Source: an uncultured Ruminococcus sp. (GTDB lineage: Bacteria; Bacillota; Clostridia; Oscillospirales; Acutalibacteraceae). From it: DNA of 12,275 nucleotides. The translations under genes were made by a program, and so were the position numbers. Shown here one piece after another: positions 6,938-12,275 of this stretch. The stretch is from NCBI GenBank assembly GCA_902797525.1, contig CADBSZ010000014.1:1-12275 (forward strand), read 5' to 3'. The notes beneath the pieces were generated by a model. The model saw only the letters and a program-made list of their open reading frames with translations. It did not search any database and had not been told where the DNA came from. Each line of letters begins with the position of its first letter. Position 1 is the first letter of the stretch.

Positions 6938-6950
6938 GCTGTTTTCCGCC
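6908..6950 (+). repeat. 12-bp direct repeat spanning the gene overlap
   Basis: CTGTTTTCCGCC occurs at 6908-6919 and again at 6939-6950, 31 bp apart. The first copy encodes LFSA (residues 108-111) of the single-pass protein and the second encodes LFSA (residues 5-8) of the protease, each in its own frame. The flanking bases are not similar, so this is not a simple tandem duplication of 31 bp. Confidence 0.9.
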
Positions 6951-7535
6951 GAAATCGAGGTGTCCTACACCTTGCTCTGTTTGATAGCCGTCAGCGCAGC
7001 TTTGGGCATGTTCGACGGCTTTTTGGCGTGCGCCGCTGCGATTGCCGTTCATGAGTGCGGCCATTTGGCGGCGATGGCGACATTTGGATATTTCCCAAAA
7101 AGAATTAAGATTTCCCTCTTTGCCATCGACATCATTGACGGGGAACGGCAGCAGCGCAGCTTACGAAAAAATCTTTTCATAATTTTTTTCGGCCCTTTTG
7201 CGAATTTTATTTGTTTTCTGTTCAGTTATCTGTTATACTTAAAGGGTATCACAGCTTTTTTGCCGTTTGCGGCGGCAAATTTGTCGGTGGGGCTGTTTAA
7301 TTCGCTGCCTGTTTTGTCGCTCGACGGCGGTCAGCTGCTATATCTGATGCTCTGCCGCCGCCATTCGCCGGAGAAAAGCGAGAGGGTAGTGGACGTGTGC
7401 ACCTTTCTCTGCATTTTTCCGCTCGCCGCGCTGGGCTTTTTGGTGCTGTTGAAATCCAAAAATAATGTTTCACTGTTGTTTGTCTGCGCCTATCTGATTG
7501 CTTCACTGATACTGCGCCGCAGCAGAGTATACTGA
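6927..7535 (+). CDS. Site-2-type zinc metalloprotease, M50 family (SpoIVFB-like)
   Basis: 202-residue intramembrane protease. The zinc-binding HECGH motif is at residues 42-46 inside a hydrophobic segment (about 30-50), and the second active-site region NSLPVLSLDGGQ is at 125-136 with the expected Asp133; FGPFANF at 88-94 is a further family feature. Other hydrophobic segments lie at about 13-30, 83-105, 107-127, 150-175 and 180-195. It is at the short, SpoIVFB-like end of the family with no PDZ or CBS domain. Such enzymes cut membrane-bound substrates, for example pro-sigma factors or anti-sigma factors; whether this one acts in sporulation cannot be told. The ATG overlaps the upstream gene by 11 bp and has no visible ribosome site, so translation is probably coupled. 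The radical SAM gene follows after 11 bp. Confidence 0.93.
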   Translation: MKLRLFSAEIEVSYTLLCLIAVSAALGMFDGFLACAAAIAVHECGHLAAMATFGYFPKRIKISLFAIDIIDGERQQRSLRKNLFIIFFGPFANFICFLFSYLLYLKGITAFLPFAAANLSVGLFNSLPVLSLDGGQLLYLMLCRRHSPEKSERVVDVCTFLCIFPLAALGFLVLLKSKNNVSLLFVCAYLIASLILRRSRVY

Positions 7536-7546
7536 CGGAGGTTGCT

Positions 7547-9406
7547 ATGGTCAGCAAGGAAGTTGAAAAATTCCTCTTAAAGGTTCAAAAGCCGGGACGT
7601 TATGTCGGCGGCGAGCTGAACGAGGTTATCAAAAATAAACGCGACGTCGAGGTGCGCTTTGCCTTCTGTTTTCCCGACACCTACGAGGTTGGCATGTCGC
7701 ATTTGGGCATGAAGATTCTCTACAGTCAATTTAACAGCGTGCCCTACATTTGGTGTGAGCGCGTGTTTGCGCCGTGGATTGACATGGAGGAGGAAATGGT
7801 CAAGCGGCACATTCCGCTCTATGCGCTCGAAAGCGGCGACCCGCTGTCGGACTTCGATTTCATCGGCTTCACCCTGCAATATGAACTGAGCTTTTCCAAC
7901 ATGCTCAACATGCTCAAGCTCGGCGGTGTGCCGATTAAAACCGCCGACCGCACCGACGAGCTCAAACAAATCGTCGTCGCCGGCGGCCCCTGCGCCTGCA
8001 ACCCCGAGCCGATTGCCGAATTTGTTGACATCTTCTTCATCGGTGAGGGCGAGGAGGTCGATTTGGAGGTAATAGAGCTGTTCCGCGAATGTAAGGCGCA
8101 GGGAAAAACAAAGCGCGAGTTTTTGCGCCTGTGCGCCGACATTCAGGGCGTTTATGTGCCCTCGCTCTACGACGTTGACTACAACAGCGACGGCACCATC
8201 AAAAGCTTTACGCCGCGCGACGGCGCGCCCGCCGTCATTCACAAGCGCGTCATGACCGACATGGATTCATCCTACTATCCCGATAATTTCGTCGTACCGC
8301 TCGTAGAAATCGTCCACGACCGCGCGGTGCAGGAGATTTTCCGCGGCTGCATCCGCGGCTGCCGCTTCTGTCAGGCGGGCTTTATTTACCGTCCGGTTCG
8401 CGAAAAATCGCCCGACACCATCAATGCCCAGTGTCACGCCCTGTGTGAGAACACGGGCTATGACGAAGTGTCGCTGTCCTCGCTGAGCTCGAGCGACTAC
8501 AGTCAAATCGTGCCGCTGCTCGAAAAGCTCACATCATGGACAAGCGACGAAAAGGTCAGCATTTCGCTGCCTTCGCTGCGCGTCGACGGCTTCACTGACG
8601 AGATTATGAACAAAATAAAAACCGTGCGCAAAAGCGGACTGACCTTCGCTCCCGAAGCCGGCAGCCAGCGCATGCGCGATGTTATCAATAAAAACGTTCA
8701 GCACGACGAGCTGATGCAGACCTGCGCCACCGCCTTTGCCGGCGGCTGGACAACCGTCAAGCTCTATTTTATGATTGGTTTGCCCACCGAAACCATGGAC
8801 GACGTTGCCGACATCGCCCATCTCGGACAAGCCGTGGTTGACACCTACTACAACACGCCCAACCACGCCAAGGGCAAGTCGGTGCGCGTTACGGTGTCCG
8901 CCTCGTCCTTTGTGCCAAAGCCTTTTACGCCCTTCCAGTGGGAGCCGCAGGACGACATTCCCACCCTTCATGAAAAACAAAAGCACATTATTGAGAGCAT
9001 TCGCTCCAAAAAGATTCAGTTCAATTACCACGACGCCGACACCAGCTTTTTAGAGGCGGTGTTCGCGCGCGGCGACCGCAAGCTGTGCAGGGTGATGGAG
9101 CTTGCCTGCGAGCGCGGCTTTCACTTTGACGGCTGGGCGGATTGCTTCAGCCTTCAAAAATGGCTGGCATTATTTGAAGAATGCGGCATCGACCCGGCGT
9201 TTTATGCCAACCGCCGCCGCAGCTTCGACGAAATCCTGCCGTGGGATCACATTGACTACGGCGTCAAAAAGAGCTTTTTAATCAGCGAATGCCAAAAGGC
9301 ATATGAAAACCAAACCACGCCGCACTGCCGCCTGAAATGCAGCAACTGCGGCGCGGCAAAATACGGAAGGGGTGTGTGCTTTGAAAAACGTCAGAATTTG
9401 GTTTAA
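7547..9406 (+). CDS. TIGR03960-family B12-binding-domain/radical SAM protein
   Basis: 619-residue cytosolic iron-sulfur enzyme of unknown reaction. The N-terminal part (about 30-200) is a cobalamin-binding-like Rossmann region with GGPCACNPEPIAEFVD and FFIGEGEE (146-170). The radical SAM core follows with the cluster motif Cys268-x3-Cys272-x2-Cys275 (RGCIRGCRFCQ), then EAGSQRMRDVINKN and the strand KLYFMIGLPTE. The end carries a small Cys-rich segment (CRLKCSNCGAAKYG..VC) typical of the family. The histidine used for base-on cobalamin binding is not obvious, so B12 use is unproven. GGAGG (7537-7541) supports the ATG. Its 3' end overlaps the next gene by 26 bp. In many Firmicutes this pair lies near RNase E/G and rplU-rpmA, which hints at RNA or ribosome work; those genes are not in this window. 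Confidence 0.96.
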   Translation: MVSKEVEKFLLKVQKPGRYVGGELNEVIKNKRDVEVRFAFCFPDTYEVGMSHLGMKILYSQFNSVPYIWCERVFAPWIDMEEEMVKRHIPLYALESGDPLSDFDFIGFTLQYELSFSNMLNMLKLGGVPIKTADRTDELKQIVVAGGPCACNPEPIAEFVDIFFIGEGEEVDLEVIELFRECKAQGKTKREFLRLCADIQGVYVPSLYDVDYNSDGTIKSFTPRDGAPAVIHKRVMTDMDSSYYPDNFVVPLVEIVHDRAVQEIFRGCIRGCRFCQAGFIYRPVREKSPDTINAQCHALCENTGYDEVSLSSLSSSDYSQIVPLLEKLTSWTSDEKVSISLPSLRVDGFTDEIMNKIKTVRKSGLTFAPEAGSQRMRDVINKNVQHDELMQTCATAFAGGWTTVKLYFMIGLPTETMDDVADIAHLGQAVVDTYYNTPNHAKGKSVRVTVSASSFVPKPFTPFQWEPQDDIPTLHEKQKHIIESIRSKKIQFNYHDADTSFLEAVFARGDRKLCRVMELACERGFHFDGWADCFSLQKWLALFEECGIDPAFYANRRRSFDEILPWDHIDYGVKKSFLISECQKAYENQTTPHCRLKCSNCGAAKYGRGVCFEKRQNLV

Positions 9407-10040
9407 AAAAGACTTTGAGTGCCGCTATATTTCGCATCTTGACCTCAACCGTACCATGCTGCGCGCCCTGCATAAAAGCAAAATTCCGATTTGGCACACC
9501 GAGGGCTTTAATCCGCATCCCTTTGCCACCTTTCCGCTGCCGCTCTCGCTCGGCTTTCGCGGTGTAAACGAGTGCATGGACGTGCGCTTGGAAGATGATG
9601 ATTATTCTTTTGAAGAAATATCAAAAAAGCTCAACGCCTGTTTGCCGCGCGGTATCCGCGTGTTCAACGTTACCGAGGCAGTCATGAAGGCGGGCAAGGT
9701 CGCTTTCGCTTCGTTCACGATTCATCTTTCGCTTGACAACAAGCCTTCCGGCCTGATTTGTCAGCAGCTCAATGATTTGCTGGAGCAAGACAGTATTTTG
9801 ATTGAGAAAAAGTCCAAAAAAGGCATGAAAACCGTTGATATCAAGCCCGGTATCAAAAGCTATAGCGTCACGGAAAAGTTTGATTCCGCCTGTTTGGAAA
9901 TCGTGCTTTCCGCCGGCAGCAGCGACAACGTCAACCCTAATCTTATTATTTCCGCGCTTGAGCAAAAAACCGGCGCGGAATACAACGTTGACGTCACCCG
10001 AAACGACTTATATAATTCCGACATGGAACCGTTCAGATAG
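9381..10040 (+). CDS. TIGR03936 (DUF2344) radical SAM-associated protein
   Basis: 219-residue protein of the DUF2344 family (PF10105), found next to or fused to TIGR03960 radical SAM enzymes and of unknown function; here it is a separate gene. Family signatures are RYISHLDLNR at 15-24 and EGFNPHPFATFPLPLSLG at 41-58. The open frame can start at GTG 9372, but I choose TTG 9381: GGAAGGGG ends 8 bases upstream and the protein then begins MKNVRIWF, as homologues do. It overlaps the TIGR03960 gene by 26 bp, so the two are probably made together and may form a complex. The C-terminal half is less conserved and is rich in Lys and Ser. Confidence 0.94.
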   Translation: MKNVRIWFKKDFECRYISHLDLNRTMLRALHKSKIPIWHTEGFNPHPFATFPLPLSLGFRGVNECMDVRLEDDDYSFEEISKKLNACLPRGIRVFNVTEAVMKAGKVAFASFTIHLSLDNKPSGLICQQLNDLLEQDSILIEKKSKKGMKTVDIKPGIKSYSVTEKFDSACLEIVLSAGSSDNVNPNLIISALEQKTGAEYNVDVTRNDLYNSDMEPFR

Positions 10041-10049
10041 GGGAGAATG

Positions 10050-10775
10050 ATGTTCAGTTTTACAATTAAGGAAGCCGATTTTCTCAACGATTTCCGCGAG
10101 AAAATCAGCGAGTATGTCAACAAATCCTACAAATTTACCATGGGCTTTCTGGCAAGTCCGATTTTATGCGAATACAACGACAACGAGCGCCTGATATTGA
10201 TTGCGATTAACAAATCCATCTATCAAAATCTCTACAGCTTTCTCCATCTCAATCACAGCAACATGCAGTACGCGGCGTTTTCGTGTCTGGAAACCGCGCT
10301 TTACGGTATGCGCGTTTATAAGGCGCTGGCAACCAGCCCCGACCACCGCCACACCTACATCACCTCGGCAAACTTTTCGCTTGACGAGTATGAAAAAGAG
10401 GAGCAAGCGCGTCGTGAAACCGCAGAGGACGCTGCCCCAGATACCGAGGTCAATGAAAACCATCCCATGATTCAGGAGGAGCAATTTTCGATAAAAGAAT
10501 TTTACAATACGCTTCACCTTTTCAACACCTTTGTGCTCAAAAGTCCGTCCATTTCGTCACAGCTCAACAACCGCAACATTTTTCTCGGTCTTTCCTGCGG
10601 CAAGGAGCTCAGCGACGAACTGCAAAACGAGGTGCGCAAAAACATGGTCGGCGCCTATCTTTCGCTGACAAAGCACACCAAGCTCTTTTTCAACGGCGGT
10701 CTTGACAATGAGCTGGAGGACCTCGAAGATGAAATCTACGAGATTTTCAAGGAATACGTCAAAAAGTTTTCATAA
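10050..10775 (+). CDS. Unknown cytosolic protein downstream of TIGR03936
   Basis: 241 residues; I do not recognise a family. No signal peptide, membrane segment or metal-binding Cys pattern is seen. The N-terminal half (about 1-115) looks like a mixed alpha/beta domain with a hydrophobic strand (RLILIAINK) and an aromatic, His-containing helix region (FLHLNHSN). A charged, Glu/Ala-rich linker follows at about 117-145, then a mostly helical C-terminal part ending in an acidic run (NELEDLEDEIYEIFKEY). ATGATG gives two possible starts; the second (10050) is better spaced from AGGGGAG (10039-10045), which overlaps the stop of the previous gene. The tight spacing makes it part of the radical SAM operon, and its job may relate to that pair. 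Confidence 0.85.
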   Translation: MFSFTIKEADFLNDFREKISEYVNKSYKFTMGFLASPILCEYNDNERLILIAINKSIYQNLYSFLHLNHSNMQYAAFSCLETALYGMRVYKALATSPDHRHTYITSANFSLDEYEKEEQARRETAEDAAPDTEVNENHPMIQEEQFSIKEFYNTLHLFNTFVLKSPSISSQLNNRNIFLGLSCGKELSDELQNEVRKNMVGAYLSLTKHTKLFFNGGLDNELEDLEDEIYEIFKEYVKKFS

Positions 10776-10784
10776 ACTTTCACA

Positions 10785-10853
10785 AATCTTTACGTCAATC
10801 TTCAAACAGCCGTCACATTTGGGCGGTATTCTTTAATCACAGTAAAGATTGAC
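10785..10853. repeat. Competing inverted repeats in an intergenic region
   Basis: AATCTTTAC (10785-10793) and the adjoining GTCAATCTT (10794-10802) are each perfectly complementary to the overlapping sites GTAAAGATT (10842-10850) and AAGATTGAC (10845-10853), so the two 9-bp stems are mutually exclusive. Between them GCCGTC (10809-10814) can pair with GGCGGT (10822-10827). A TTGACA at 10849-10854 overlaps the right arm and could be a -35 box, but only a weak CATAGA (10873-10878) is found downstream. Function unknown; it may be a regulator site, a leader structure or a small RNA. Confidence 0.6.
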
Positions 10854-10892
10854 AACTCCGATAGATTTTTTTCATAGATGTTCCTTTTTAAT

Positions 10893-10926
10893 AAAGACCG
10901 GCGGTGAGCCGGTTTTTATTTTTTGG
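10893..10926 (+). terminator. Intrinsic terminator just before the TIGR01212 gene
   Basis: ACCGGC (10897-10902), loop GGTGA, GCCGGT (10908-10913), with AAAG before and TTTTATTTTTT after. A strong terminator for the five-gene operon. It ends only 7 bases before the next ATG (10934), so transcripts entering from upstream would pass through it first. Confidence 0.9.
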
Positions 10927-10933
10927 TGAAGTT

Positions 10934-11842
10934 ATGTATTATTATTCTTTAAACGAATATTTAAAAAACACCTTCGGCGAAAAGGTCTACAAGCTTTCCC
11001 TCAGCGGCGGCATGACCTGCCCCAACCGCGACGGCACGCTCGGCTCACGTGGCTGTATATTTTGCAGCGCAGGCGGCTCGGGTGAGTTTTCGGCATGCGC
11101 CGCGCTTTCTGTCACCGAACAGATTGCGCAGGCAAAGCGGCGCGTTGCCGCCAAAACCGACTGCAAAAAGTTTATCGCGTATTTCCAGCCCTTCACCAAC
11201 ACCTACGCGCCGGTTGCGCGATTGCGCAGTCTTTTTTTCGAGGCGATCGCGCCCGATGATGTCGTTGCGCTGTCCGTCGCCACCCGTCCCGATTGCCTGG
11301 GCGATGAAGTGATTTCACTGCTCAGCGAAATCAACCGAATCAAGCCCGTTTGGGTGGAGCTTGGTTTGCAGACCATTCATCCTCAAACCGCAAAATATAT
11401 CCGCCGCGGATATGAACTTTCTGTCTATGACTGCGCTGCACAGCAGCTTCGCGCCGCCGGCATTAACGTCATTACGCATATTATCCTCGGCTTGCCCGGA
11501 GAGAGTAAGCGCGATATGATGCAAAGCGTCAAATACGCAGGGGAGAGAAGCGACGGCATAAAGCTCCAATTGCTTCATGTCCTGAAAAATACCGATTTGC
11601 TTGCCGACTATCAAAGCGGCAAATTTCAAACGCTTTCCATGGAGGAATACATCGACATCCTTTGCGACAGCATTGAAGTACTGCCGAAGCAAGTTGTTAT
11701 TCACCGCCTGACCGGCGACGGCGATAAAAAACTGCTTGTTGCGCCGCTATGGAGCGCCGATAAAAAGCGTGTTTTAAACGCCATTAATAAAGCCCTGCAT
11801 GAGCGAAATGTCACACAGGGCAAAAACTACAGCTCCGATTAA
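10934..11842 (+). CDS. TIGR01212-family radical SAM protein (YtqA/YhcC-like)
   Basis: 302-residue cytosolic radical SAM enzyme. The family cluster motif is present: Cys29-x11-Cys41-x2-Cys44 in GMTCPNRDGTLGSRGCIFCSAGGSGEF (27-52), an arrangement shared with Elp3-like enzymes. FQPFTNTYAP (84-93), ATRPDCL (116-122), VELGLQTI (141-148) and HIILGLPGE (182-190) are the other conserved blocks. Full length for the family. The reaction is not established; in Bacilli the homologue ytqA neighbours ytqB, a methyltransferase linked to tRNA wobble-uridine modification, but no such neighbour is seen here. The frame opens at GTG 10904 inside the terminator; ATG 10934 is chosen because GGTGAAG lies just upstream and MYYYSLNEYLK is the usual family beginning. 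Its stop overlaps that of the convergent gene. Confidence 0.95.
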   Translation: MYYYSLNEYLKNTFGEKVYKLSLSGGMTCPNRDGTLGSRGCIFCSAGGSGEFSACAALSVTEQIAQAKRRVAAKTDCKKFIAYFQPFTNTYAPVARLRSLFFEAIAPDDVVALSVATRPDCLGDEVISLLSEINRIKPVWVELGLQTIHPQTAKYIRRGYELSVYDCAAQQLRAAGINVITHIILGLPGESKRDMMQSVKYAGERSDGIKLQLLHVLKNTDLLADYQSGKFQTLSMEEYIDILCDSIEVLPKQVVIHRLTGDGDKKLLVAPLWSADKKRVLNAINKALHERNVTQGKNYSSD

Positions 11843-11854
11843 TCGTCGGAGCTG
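11830..11854. terminator. Hairpin shared by two convergent gene ends
   Basis: CAGCTCCGA (11830-11838) and TCGGAGCTG (11846-11854) form a perfect 9-bp stem around TTAATCG, which holds both stop codons. On the minus strand it is followed by TAGTTTTTG and on the plus strand by TCTTGGTTTTTG, so it is a plausible bidirectional terminator, cleaner in the minus direction. Confidence 0.7.
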
Positions 11855-12275
11855 TCTTGGTTTTTGTTCTTTTTATGCGTGTGCTTTCCGATTAAAAAGC
11901 CTGTCGCGGCTGCCGCGGCCGCCAATGAACAACACAGTACCGCAACCGCAATCCAATTGGTGGATTCTTTCGGCGGAAAACTCCGGATCAACCCGGAATC
12001 AGCCCTTGTTTCTGCCAACGTTACTTCTTCGGCGTCGGTTTGCTCAACAGTGACGGCAGTCGAATCAGCCGCAGCGCCGGCGGTAGATTTGGTGTTTTCC
12101 GCAGTTCCCACGCTGTCGCTTGCCTTGGCGGTCACAGTCACTGCGCCGGCTGTGCAGCTGCCGACAGACAGCTGTTGCACATCTGCGTCCACGCAGTCAT
12201 AAACCGTATAGCCGAAATCCGCATCGCCTTCGCCGACAGATTTAAATTTCAGCGTAAAAACCGCCGCGCCGTTTG
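11839..12275 (-). CDS. C-terminal part of a membrane-anchored surface protein (5' partial)
   Basis: The frame is open to the window edge, so only the last 144 residues are seen and the start lies outside; the GTG at 12192 is internal, not the start. Residues 1-47 of the visible part (FTLKFKSVGEG..., then VQQLSVGSC..GAVTV) look like the last strands of an extracellular beta-sandwich; the pattern resembles cohesin-type modules, but too little is visible to be sure. A Thr/Ala/Ser-rich linker follows (about 48-100), then one hydrophobic segment rich in Ala (about 107-129) and a short basic/acidic tail (KHTHKKNKNQDSSDD). This predicts an outside N-terminal domain anchored by one membrane span rather than by a sortase signal; no LPxTG motif is seen. 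Two Cys residues flank the end of the sandwich and could form a disulfide. Confidence 0.85.
   Translation of the reverse strand, partial: NGAAVFTLKFKSVGEGDADFGYTVYDCVDADVQQLSVGSCTAGAVTVTAKASDSVGTAENTKSTAGAAADSTAVTVEQTDAEEVTLAETRADSGLIRSFPPKESTNWIAVAVLCCSLAAAAAATGFLIGKHTHKKNKNQDSSDD

Noticed and set aside
10904..10933. GTG 10904 as the start of the TIGR01212 protein
   Set aside because: It lies in the loop of the intrinsic terminator and has no ribosome site; the family begins at the ATG at 10934.
1..12275. CRISPR array, tRNA genes, prophage or insertion sequence
   Set aside because: No regularly spaced repeats, no cloverleaf with a TTCGANTC-type arm, and no transposase, integrase or phage structural genes were found on either strand.

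Overview
The window looks like chromosomal DNA from a Gram-positive Clostridia bacterium, probably of the Oscillospiraceae/Ruminococcaceae type. The evidence is indirect: strong AGGAGG-type ribosome sites, a type-A RNase P RNA, Clostridia-like gene families (TIGR03960/TIGR03936 radical SAM pair, COG2509 flavoprotein, VanZ, SpoIVFB-like M50 protease), and a surface protein whose visible end resembles the cohesin-type modules common in that group. Nothing looks like a phage, transposon, CRISPR array or recent insertion. Base composition looks even along the window.

Layout: (1) 1-343 is RNase P RNA (rnpB), cut at its 5' end by the window edge, ending at a perfectly palindromic terminator that can also serve the convergent gene. 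(2) 446-4498, minus strand, read right to left: a small membrane protein (COG2426 type) with its own promoter, a BaiN/HI0933-type flavoprotein, a COG2509 flavoprotein overlapping it by ATGA, and then, after a gap with its own -10-like box, a zinc-ribbon membrane protein. (3) 4620-6542, plus strand: a promoter divergent from the minus-strand unit drives a VanZ-family protein and a MATE transporter. (4) 6511-10775, plus strand: a probable promoter and a hairpin that buries the ribosome site lead into five tightly packed genes: an unknown single-pass membrane protein, an M50 site-2-type protease, a B12-binding-domain radical SAM protein (TIGR03960), its DUF2344 partner (TIGR03936) and an unrecognised soluble protein. 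(5) 10776-10933 is a structured intergenic region with competing inverted repeats and an intrinsic terminator that sits just before the next start codon. (6) 10934-11842 is a TIGR01212 (YtqA/YhcC-like) radical SAM protein. (7) 11839 to the end, minus strand, is the C-terminal part of a membrane-anchored surface protein, converging on the radical SAM gene with overlapping stop codons inside a shared hairpin.

Most genes are conserved housekeeping or poorly characterised families. I do not see a clear new defence or metabolic system. The most informative leads are the five-gene operon at 6587-10775, which ties a membrane protease and two unknown proteins to the TIGR03960/TIGR03936 radical SAM pair; the leader hairpin that masks its ribosome site; a 12-bp in-frame repeat that could fuse the first two proteins; and the structured region before the second radical SAM gene. 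Two starts are corrected from the longest open frames: a GTG at 4498 and a TTG at 9381.
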